Shown here piece after piece: positions 1 to 5,607 of a DNA stretch of 8,054 nucleotides (within the stretch, counting starts at the first letter, position 1; every line of letters starts with the position of its first letter). The stretch is taken from the NCBI GenBank assembly GCA_031293105.1, contig JAUMSA010000350.1:1-8054 (forward strand), written 5' to 3'. Below the pieces are notes generated by a model. It was not told the origin of the DNA, did not search any database, and saw only the letters and a program-made list of their open reading frames with translations. This DNA is from Butyricicoccus sp. Lineage in GTDB: Bacteria; Bacillota; Clostridia; Oscillospirales; Butyricicoccaceae. The translations under genes were made by a program, and so were the position numbers.

Positions 1-1700
1 CAGATAAAGTTATTGTATATGAAGATGAAGGCTTCTCTGGTGGGAATCTGAACCGGCCGGACTTCAAAAAAATGATGGATGCTGCCAAGAAACGTAAGTT
101 TACAGCCATCATAGTTTACCGTCTTGACCGTATCAGCCGAAATATCAGCGACTTTTCCAGTCTGATTGAAGAACTGGCTCGTCTGGATATTTCTTTTGTT
201 TCCATTAGAGAGCAGTTCGATACCAGCACCCCTATGGGACGAGCCATGATGTATATTGCATCTGTTTTCTCACAGTTGGAACGTGAAACCATTGCAGAGC
301 GTATCCGTGACAATATGCACGAACTGGCAAAGACCGGTCGCTGGCTTGGCGGCACAACACCTACCGGTTATGCGTCTGAAGCAGTTAAGAGTATTACGAT
401 TGATGGGAAATCTAAAAAAGCCTGTAAGCTGAAACTGATTCCGGAAGAAGCAGATATTGTCCGCATCATTTATGACTTATATATAGAAACGGACTCTCTG
501 ACATTGACCGAAGCGGCTTTGATGAAGCAAGGAATTAAGACCAAGAACAATAATTATTTTACCCGCTTTTCCATCAAAACAATTTTAAAAAATCCGGTTT
601 ATATGATTGCAGATGAAGATGCCTACAATTTCTTCATTCAAAATGAAACCGATCTGTTTTCAGAAAAAGATGCCTTTGACCACAAGCATGGTATTATGGC
701 ATATAACCGCACCGATCAAGAAAAAGGCAGGGCTACAAAGTATCTTCCTGCAAGTGAATGGATTGTATCCGTTGGCAAACACCCCGGATTGATTCCAGGT
801 AAAGTGTGGGTTCAAATCCAAGAGTCGCTGGAACGCAATAAATCCAAATCTTTCCGGAAACCACGCAATAATGAGGCACTTCTTACCGGTTTGTTATTCT
901 GTAGCTGTGGTGAGCGTATGTATCCCAAAACGAGCAAGCGTAAAACGGCGGATGGTAAGATGATTTACACCTATGTCTGCAAAATGAAGGAACGTAGCCA
1001 GCGTTCTGTGTGCAACCGTAAAAATGCAAATGGTAATACATTGGATATGGCTGTAATCGAGCAAATTAAAATGCTTGCGGAGGATAAAGATACTTTTATT
1101 GCACAGTTGGAACAAAGTCGCAGATTTTATACCGGCAATCGCATGGACTACGAACAGCGATTGGATGAAATGCGAAAAGAAAAAGCAGAAACAGAGAAAA
1201 AAATCAATTCTCTGGTCGACTCCCTTGCAGATATAGGGGACAGTCCTGCCAAGGCCCATGTAACCAAACGCATTGAGCAGTTGAATCAAGAGTATCAATC
1301 TCTCGAACAGCGCATTCAGGAACTGGAGGGTCTAACTTCACAGCACGCTCTTAGCAATACTGAATTTGATTTGTTATGCCAGTTGTTGACTATATTCAAA
1401 GATGGTATTGATGAAATGACTATTGAGCAGAAACGTGCTGCCATTCGTACCATTGTGCGTAAGGTAGTATGGGATGGTGTCAACGCTCATGTAATTCTGT
1501 TTGGTGTCCAGGATGATGAAATCGAGTATCCGGAAATTTCCGCCATACTCTCTGGTACTACCGAAGAGGATGACGAAACCGAGGAATTGGCAGACTGCTC
1601 CGACATAGATTGTGAAGACAACAATATGGAGTGTGATCGCCCGGAAAGAACCACTCCCCTTAGTGTATCAAAACCGCATTGGGGTGAGAGTAGCAAATGA
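1..1700. mobile_element. Right end of a skin-like element interrupting sigK (partial)
   Basis: The sequence left of the AATGA pentamer at 1696-1700 is occupied by a large serine recombinase, and the sequence right of it is the 3' half of a sporulation sigma factor in an open frame. This matches the known skin elements of Bacillus subtilis and Clostridioides difficile, which split sigK and are removed by a serine recombinase in the mother cell. Base composition changes at the junction: 24 of 60 bases are G/C in 421-480 against 32 of 60 in 1861-1920. The left boundary, the 5' half of sigK and any cargo lie outside the window. An ordinary integrative element that happens to target sigK is the main alternative. 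Confidence 0.75.
1..1700 (+). CDS. Large serine recombinase, 5'-truncated by window edge (skin-type excisase candidate)
   Basis: The reading frame is open from base 3, upstream of the first in-window ATG at 72, so the gene starts outside the window; 565 residues are visible. Missing are roughly the first 50 residues, which in this family hold the catalytic serine. Seen, numbering from base 3: the conserved GFSGGNLNRPDF stretch at 10-21; the YRLDRISR active-site arginine motif at 39-46; DTSTPMGRAM at 73-82; and FSQLERE at 89-95. A recombinase domain follows, then a zinc ribbon with Cys 300, 302, 326 and 337, then a coiled-coil segment rich in E, K and Q (about 375-430), and a long acidic tail. 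The family cuts and joins DNA through a phosphoserine intermediate at short core sites. The gene runs toward and ends inside the sigK junction, so the likely job is excision of the element to restore sigK. This is related to B. subtilis SpoIVCA in role; orthology is inferred, not shown. Confidence 0.93.
   Translation, partial: DKVIVYEDEGFSGGNLNRPDFKKMMDAAKKRKFTAIIVYRLDRISRNISDFSSLIEELARLDISFVSIREQFDTSTPMGRAMMYIASVFSQLERETIAERIRDNMHELAKTGRWLGGTTPTGYASEAVKSITIDGKSKKACKLKLIPEEADIVRIIYDLYIETDSLTLTEAALMKQGIKTKNNNYFTRFSIKTILKNPVYMIADEDAYNFFIQNETDLFSEKDAFDHKHGIMAYNRTDQEKGRATKYLPASEWIVSVGKHPGLIPGKVWVQIQESLERNKSKSFRKPRNNEALLTGLLFCSCGERMYPKTSKRKTADGKMIYTYVCKMKERSQRSVCNRKNANGNTLDMAVIEQIKMLAEDKDTFIAQLEQSRRFYTGNRMDYEQRLDEMRKEKAETEKKINSLVDSLADIGDSPAKAHVTKRIEQLNQEYQSLEQRIQELEGLTSQHALSNTEFDLLCQLLTIFKDGIDEMTIEQKRAAIRTIVRKVVWDGVNAHVILFGVQDDEIEYPEISAILSGTTEEDDETEELADCSDIDCEDNNMECDRPERTTPLSVSKPHWGESSK
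1696..1700. other. Probable attachment-site core AATGA at the element/sigK junction
   Basis: AATGA is the point where the recombinase frame ends (its TGA is bases 1698-1700) and where sigma-factor homology begins (Asn-Glu-Ile). The B. subtilis skin recombination site has, from memory, the same AATGA core within the same Glu-Asn-Glu-Ile codons of sigK. Short dyads surround it: TGAGA at 1685-1689 and 1698-1702, each able to pair with TCTCA at 1704-1708. These could be recombinase binding half-sites. The partner core at the left end is outside the window. Confidence 0.65.
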
Positions 1701-2064
1701 GATTCTCATGCACTTTCGGGCCGGCCGGCGGACGGCCAATGAGATTTCGCTCTCGGAAACGCTAGACAGCGATGGCGACGGCAATTCGCTTGCTTTAATG
1801 GACGTCATCAGCTGCGAAGACGAGCAGCTGCACCGGGTCGAGCTCAGCGACCGCTATCAGCAGATGTATGCCTACATGGAAACCTGCCTGGATGACCGCG
1901 AGCGCCAAATTCTGAAGCTGCGGTATGGCCTGGGCGGGAACGAGCCGCTAACCCAACGGGAGATCGCTTCCCAGCATGGTATTTCGCGTTCCTATGTCTC
2001 CCGCATTGAGAAAAAGGCGCTGCAAAAGCTTTCCGAAGCCTTTGGCGGCAAACAGCCCTGGTAA
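1696..2064 (+). CDS. sigK: 3' half of split sigK (sporulation mother-cell sigma factor, regions 3-4)
   Basis: This segment encodes the C-terminal 122 residues of a sigma-70 family factor. It opens with NEILMHFR, the end of region 2 in the SigE/SigK group, continues with a region 3 stretch (SLSETLDSDGDGNSLALMDV), and ends with region 4.2: ERQILKLRYGLGG, then the helix-turn-helix LTQREIASQHGISRSYVSRI. ISRSYVSRIEKKAL is typical of SigK. No promoter, ribosome site or convincing start belongs to this half; the frame stays open back to an ATG at 1612 inside the recombinase gene, but those extra residues do not look like a sigma factor. The B. subtilis equivalent, SpoIIIC, is of similar size (138 residues from memory). 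Functional SigK would require excision and joining to the 5' half. SigE is the close alternative, but the position of the break and the adjacent recombinase favour SigK. Confidence 0.85.
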   Translation, partial: NEILMHFRAGRRTANEISLSETLDSDGDGNSLALMDVISCEDEQLHRVELSDRYQQMYAYMETCLDDRERQILKLRYGLGGNEPLTQREIASQHGISRSYVSRIEKKALQKLSEAFGGKQPW

Positions 2065-2087
2065 GACCGTTTCCATAGATTCCAAGC

Positions 2088-2116
2088 TTTCCACGGTATA
2101 TCGATTGTGTTATAAT
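2088..2116 (+). promoter_or_regulatory. Sigma-A-type promoter for the M16 peptidase
   Basis: There is a perfect -10 box TATAAT at 2111-2116 and a -35-like TTTCCA at 2088-2093 (4 of 6 consensus positions), 17 bases apart. It sits just after the sigK stop and gives an untranslated leader of about 65 bases. It lets the peptidase be expressed in vegetative cells independently of sigK. Confidence 0.65.
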
Positions 2117-2189
2117 GAGAACAGTATCCTATCTTATTTTGACGAGGGGATGTCCTCAAAATCGATCAATAGAACGGTGGAATGAAACC

Positions 2190-3431
2190 ATGAAAATCAC
2201 GCTTTCCAACGGTGTCCGTATTGTGACCGAACATGTCGATTCGGTACGGTCGGCGTCCGTCGGCATTTGGGTCGGTAACGGAAGCCGCCATGAACCGGCT
2301 GCACGCAATGGTATCTCTCATTTTATTGAGCATATGATTTTTAAAGGAACCGAAAAACGTTCCGCCCAGCATATTGCCATTGCCATGGATGCCTTAGGCG
2401 GTCAATTCAACGCATTCACAACCAAAGAATGCACCTGCTATTATATGAAAGTCCTCGATACCCATATCAAAACCGGTATTTCGATCTTGGCGGATATGTT
2501 TCTGCATTCCCGCTTTGACCCCAACGATATTGCGCTCGAACGCGGTGTTGTTCTGGAGGAAATCGACATGTATGAGGATACCCCCGAAGATGTTGCGACC
2601 GAAAAACTCTTTGAAAGCTGTTTTGCGGACAGTTCGCTCGGCCGCCCCATCCTTGGTACCGAACAAACTCTTTCCACGATGACGACCGAGACACTGCATC
2701 AATATATGCAGGACTTTTATCGTCCGGCCGACACGGTCATCGCGATTTCGGGCAGCTTCGACCAGTCCGATTTGGATTACATCTGTTCCCTGTTTGAACC
2801 CATGCGCGGCGAAGGCCAAAACCAGCTGACCCCGGCCGTCTACCACCCGCAGTCCATTGTGCGCCCTAAGGAAATCGAACAAAATCACATTTGCATCGGC
2901 TTCCCTGGCCTTCCGGTTGCGTCCGAGCAGCGGTATGCGCTGCAAATCCTTTGCGCCATTGTCGGGGGTGGTATGTCCTCGCGCCTGTTCCAAACCGTAC
3001 GCGAGCAAAATGGTCTGTGCTACTCGATCTATTCGTTTTGTTCCAGCCACCATGATACCGGCATGGTATCTATTTATACTGCGCTCGGTAAAAATACCGA
3101 AGAACGCGCCATTGGTCTGATCTGCAAGGTATTGCATGAATTCTGTGCGCAAGGCCCGGTCGGTGATGAATTAAACCGCTGTCGGGAACAGTTAAAGGCC
3201 AATGTGCTGATGGGGCTTGAGAATACCAGTGCACGGATGCACCAGCTGGGACGCGGCGAATTATATTTTGGTCGTGCGATTGGGGCCGATGAACTCATTG
3301 CATCTTATGACGCCGTCACCGCCGACCAGGTCACCACACTCGCCCGCCAGTTGTTTGATTTTTCCCAGGCGTCCATCTGTGCTGTCGGCCAGACCGAACC
3401 GTCCTCCTATTATGCCGGACTGCTGCAATAA
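2190..3431 (+). CDS. M16 family zinc metallopeptidase (YmxG/processing-peptidase-like)
   Basis: A 413-residue protein, the usual length for the single-chain bacterial M16B peptidases. The inverted zinc motif HFIEH is at residues 44-48 (His44 and His48 as ligands, Glu47 as catalytic base), and the third ligand is Glu124 in the ERGVVLEEIDMYED block, 75 residues after His48. The C-terminal half carries the conserved SSRLFQTVREQNGLCYSIYSF-type segment that completes the active site. No signal peptide is seen, so a cytoplasmic enzyme is expected. The start at 2190 is chosen because GGTGGA lies about 8 bases upstream and family homology begins at once (MKITLSNGVRIVTEHV); an in-frame ATG at 2115 overlaps the -10 box and is unlikely. 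In Bacillus the homologue is ymxG. Natural substrates of this group are poorly known, so function beyond peptidase is not assigned. Confidence 0.93.
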   Translation: MKITLSNGVRIVTEHVDSVRSASVGIWVGNGSRHEPAARNGISHFIEHMIFKGTEKRSAQHIAIAMDALGGQFNAFTTKECTCYYMKVLDTHIKTGISILADMFLHSRFDPNDIALERGVVLEEIDMYEDTPEDVATEKLFESCFADSSLGRPILGTEQTLSTMTTETLHQYMQDFYRPADTVIAISGSFDQSDLDYICSLFEPMRGEGQNQLTPAVYHPQSIVRPKEIEQNHICIGFPGLPVASEQRYALQILCAIVGGGMSSRLFQTVREQNGLCYSIYSFCSSHHDTGMVSIYTALGKNTEERAIGLICKVLHEFCAQGPVGDELNRCREQLKANVLMGLENTSARMHQLGRGELYFGRAIGADELIASYDAVTADQVTTLARQLFDFSQASICAVGQTEPSSYYAGLLQ

Positions 3432-3435
3432 AAGG

Positions 3436-3464
3436 CTGCAAAAATTTTTTAAAACTTTTTGCAG
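3436..3464 (+). terminator. Weak hairpin after the peptidase gene
   Basis: CTGCAAAAA at 3436-3444 can pair with TTTTTGCAG at 3456-3464, starting four bases after the peptidase stop. The stem is perfect but has only three G-C pairs at its base, and no T-run follows. It may help end the peptidase transcript, but it does not meet the usual criteria for an intrinsic terminator. Confidence 0.3.
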
Positions 3465-3471
3465 AAAAGTG

Positions 3472-3500
3472 TTGACACCCGCGTTTTTGCATGCTATTAT
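3472..3500 (+). promoter_or_regulatory. Near-consensus promoter of the tRNA-Arg gene
   Basis: A perfect -35 box TTGACA at 3472-3477 is followed after exactly 17 bases by TATTAT at 3495-3500 (5 of 6). Such strength is usual for stable RNA genes. The leader between promoter and tRNA can fold into nested stems (GCAGT 3507-3511 with ACTGC 3536-3540; AGCGC 3513-3517 with GCGCT 3522-3526). Confidence 0.88.
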
Positions 3501-3545
3501 ATATAGGCAGTCAGCGCTGAGGCGCTAACAAAAGAACTGCAAAAC

Positions 3546-3622
3546 GCGCCAGTAGCTCAGCTGGATAGAGTGTTTGGCTACGAACCAAAAGGTCGGGGGT
3601 TCGAGTCCCTTCTGGCGTACCA
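3546..3622 (+). tRNA. tRNA-Arg (anticodon ACG)
   Basis: A full cloverleaf can be drawn. The acceptor stem GCGCCAG (3546-3552) pairs with CTGGCGT (3612-3618), with one G-U closing pair. The D arm contains AGCTCAGCTGGATAGAG. The anticodon stem TTTGG/CCAAA encloses loop CTACGAA, with anticodon ACG at 3580-3582. The T arm GGGGG-TTCGAGT-CCCTT uses two G-U pairs. Discriminator A and an encoded CCA end the gene at 3622. Wobble A34, normally edited to inosine by TadA, would read CGU, CGC and CGA. The 3' half of the gene is the probable integration target of the tyrosine-integrase element immediately downstream. Confidence 0.96.
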
Positions 3623-3626
3623 GATT

Positions 3627-3659
3627 AAGCCGTTATTTCTTTCGAAATAACGGCTTTTT
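3627..3659 (+). terminator. Intrinsic terminator of the tRNA-Arg gene
   Basis: AAGCCGTTATTTC (3627-3639) pairs perfectly over 13 bases with 3644-3656 around the loop TTTC. A T-run follows (TTTTT at 3655-3659, more Ts at 3661-3671). It begins only four bases after the encoded CCA. Confidence 0.9.
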
Positions 3660-3697
3660 CGTTATTTTTTTATCCGCCTTCAAACTCTCTGCAATCA

Positions 3698-3721
3698 TTT
3701 ACCATCCATTTTACCGTCCAT
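3698..3721. repeat. Tandem 12-bp repeat between tRNA and integrase
   Basis: TTTACCATCCAT (3698-3709) is followed directly by TTTACCGTCCAT (3710-3721), differing at one base. The second copy also faces an inverted partner, GGACGTAAAA at 3724-3733, which matches its complement with one bulged base. Short repeats at this place, between attachment site and integrase, are often arm-type integrase or Xis binding sites; that role is inferred. Confidence 0.5.
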
Positions 3722-3736
3722 ACGGACGTAAAAATA

Positions 3737-3766
3737 AGGCGTGCCTTTCTGCTGAAAGCACGTCCT
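3737..3766 (-). terminator. Terminator of the integrase transcript, possibly bidirectional
   Basis: The arms 3737-3749 and 3754-3766 pair around a four-base loop with two single-base bulges. Read leftward it follows the integrase stop by about 10 bases and is trailed by TATTTTTAC. Read rightward it is trailed by ATTTTTTG. It could therefore serve both directions. Confidence 0.6.
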
Positions 3767-3776
3767 ATTTTTTGCC

Positions 3777-5166
3777 TTAACTTCTTTTGCGGCGCAAAAT
3801 GACCTCTGCAAGGCATTCGCCTGCCTTACTTCGCTCTTCTTCGATGATATGTGCATAGATGTTATCCGTAGTGCTAACCTGACTATGGCCCAGCATTTTC
3901 GCAACGGTCACAATGTCGATGCCGCCGGCAATCAGAACAGATGCCGCAGTGTGGCGGAATGCATGGGGATTGATATGTGGCAAGTTATGCCGCTCACTAA
4001 ATTTGTTCAGCCATGAACCAATGCTGCCGGGATGCATGGGCAATCCATTATCTCGCGTAAATACGAAGCCTGTATCTTGCCACCGATCACCGTTGAGTAG
4101 GCGGAGTCGGTTTTGCTCTGCTCGGTACTTACGCAAAAGCCGAAGTGTTTCATCGGCAAGCTGGATGTAGCGGATGTTTCCGGTCTTAGTGGTATCTTCG
4201 TATAAGCCGCGTTCCTTAGAGTACAGCAAATTGCTGTCGATTTTAACACGGCGGTTTTCCCAATCGATTTTCTCCCACTTAAGGCCCATGATTTCGCCGC
4301 GCCGGCAGCCCGTGACGATGAGCATATGGGTAATTGTGCGCCATTTGAGAGGTTCGCCCTCCAATGCATTCAATATGGTTGCTATCTCATCCGGCTGAAA
4401 GTAGTTGACAGCTTTGCGTACGACTTTGGGCGGTGTAGCCCTGGAAGCCGCATTATATGGCACGATCATTTCCCGTTCGGCCTGCGCCAATACTACGCGG
4501 ATAAACCGATGGTATTCCTTAATGGTTTTATTGGACAGCGGCTCCAGATGAATGCTGCCTTTGAAAAGTTTCTCCAGCTTTTCATGCAATGCTTCAGCGA
4601 TTCGCTCGGCACAATCGATTTGGATTGCCTGGCCACGGCAAGCTGTCGTGACCGTGGTTGGGGATACATGCGCCTGCCTCGCCAGGGCACTGCGCGAAAC
4701 ATGATGCTCTTGCAAATAGCTGCCCAAGTCGATGCGTGTTGTAATGCGCTGGCGCTGCGACCGGACACCTTTTTCCATCAGCGCCTTATAGAAATTATTC
4801 AAGTGATGCGGGCGGATTTCTGTCACCTTCATATACCCGATTGCAGGGATAATCCGTTTCATCAGATGCTTGTATAAACGAATTGTGCTGTGCTTTACAC
4901 CGGTCCGCTCTTTCAAATCGATCACATAGACAGCATATTCGGCAAAGTTTTGTCGATTATCGCTGAGATAACCCTGCTGAATTTGCTGCTCAAATTCAAA
5001 CGCAATTTTCTGAGCCTCTCTCTCAGCGCGTTTTTCCGACCATCCCTCGGGAACACGTCAGGTTTTATAGTGTCTGACCTTATGATAACTCAAATCGTAT
5101 CCGCAGTGAACGGTAATTTGATAAGCTGACACCACGTTTCCCTTCGATACGCTTAATCGTTGCCAT
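3777..5166 (-). pseudogene. Tyrosine integrase gene, broken by a frameshift and an in-frame TGA
   Basis: AGGAGG at 5175-5180 precedes an ATG at 5166 that starts MATIKRIEGKRGVS, the usual start of this integrase group. An extra T at 5123/5124 then throws translation into a stop at 5082-5080. Read in the next frame the protein continues YQITVHCGYDLSYHKVRHYKT, meets TGA at 5060-5058 where relatives have Trp, and continues open to the stop at 3779-3777, about 462 residues in all. The intact part after a GTG at 4925 is 382 residues. In that numbering the catalytic set is complete: Arg208, Lys247, His321, Arg324, His347 and Tyr357. A Cro/CI-like helix-turn-helix (about 62-122) interrupts the core-binding domain. 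Loss of the N-terminal arm-binding domain should abolish normal integration, though a short catalytic fragment from an internal start remains possible. A sequencing error could explain the indel but less easily the TGA. Confidence 0.85.
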
Positions 5167-5189
5167 GTGAATGACCTCCTCTGATAGCA

Positions 5190-5219
5190 GAGCCGCGCAT
5201 CATTGCAGATGCGCGGCTC
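5190..5219 (-). promoter_or_regulatory. Perfect 12-bp hairpin between xis and int
   Basis: GAGCCGCGCATC (5190-5201) and its exact complement (5208-5219) flank the six-base loop ATTGCA. The hairpin lies about ten bases past the xis stop and ten bases before the integrase ribosome site. No T-run follows on either strand, so it is not a standard intrinsic terminator; attenuation, RNA processing or control of integrase translation are possible. Confidence 0.5.
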
Positions 5220-5228
5220 ATCGCCTGC

Positions 5229-5470
5229 TTACTGCTGCATCAGCCGCAGGATTTGACGTTTGACATTCTCGGGCGGTTCGGTACCCTCCTGCATCACCTT
5301 GATCACATTCGGGTAGTAGAGCAGCACCTTCCGTCCGGCATAGGCGGCAGGAAGGATGCCCTGACGCACCCAACCGCGTAGCGTGTGCATACGGATACAT
5401 TATATCCTTCCTCGCGCAGACGCTTGTGGATTTGCTGAATGGTGTCGACATCTGGATATTTTTTGTACAT
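5229..5470 (-). pseudogene. Excisionase-like small DNA-binding protein gene, frameshifted
   Basis: AGGAGG at 5478-5483 precedes an ATG at 5470 giving MYKKYPDVDTIQQIHKRLRE and then EGYNVSV. The remainder of the protein lies in another frame from the CTA codon at 5381: LRGWVRQGILPAAYAGRKVL and onward, ending LRLMQQ at the stop 5231-5229. From the start to that codon is 89 bases, so one base is missing or two are extra near 5382-5395. Unrepaired, translation stops after about 55 residues. The intact protein would be about 80 residues with a winged-helix/MerR-like fold (sequence-specific helix, GW, then GRKVLLYYPN wing), typical of the small proteins encoded next to integrases that steer recombination toward excision. 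The assignment to Xis rests on size, motif pattern and position. Confidence 0.75.
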
Positions 5471-5483
5471 GATATATCCTCCT

Positions 5484-5607
5484 TGTCAAAATGGAACACA
5501 AATTATATGCCACATTGGTATAATATATCATCATAAATTGCCTTTGATGAGGTTACTCCCAATGCAGTGGACTAAGCGGACCGCTTGGACCAGTGCGTGG
5601 GAAAAGA
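5484..5607. promoter_or_regulatory. AT-rich gap upstream of xis with candidate -10 box and a small dyad
   Basis: On the minus strand TATAAT at 5507-5502 lies about 30 bases before the xis start, but the hexamer at the expected -35 distance (TGATAT) is poor. A plus-strand TATAAT is also present at 5519-5524, with no gene to serve. AAGCGG/CCGCTT at 5574-5586 is a perfect dyad around one base that could be an operator. Otherwise nothing is recognised here. Confidence 0.35.

Noticed and set aside
1612..1695. Start of an independent sigma-like protein inside the recombinase gene
   Set aside because: The frame is open, but residues before Asn-Glu-Ile are not sigma-like and no ribosome site is convincing; the open frame is best seen as a by-product of the insertion.
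2115..2189. Longer start for the M16 peptidase at ATG 2115
   Set aside because: The ATG overlaps the -10 box TATAAT, has no ribosome site, and the extra residues do not resemble the family; 2190 has a ribosome site and homology begins there.
2394..3152. 252-residue minus-strand frame opposite the peptidase
   Set aside because: It is antisense to a gene with an intact HxxEH zinc site and family-length protein; no supporting start signal.
5218..5499. 93-residue minus-strand frame across the xis region
   Set aside because: Its start lies upstream of the real ribosome site and the residues are low-quality (many Cys, Arg, Ala); the conserved Xis-like residues are in the two other frames.
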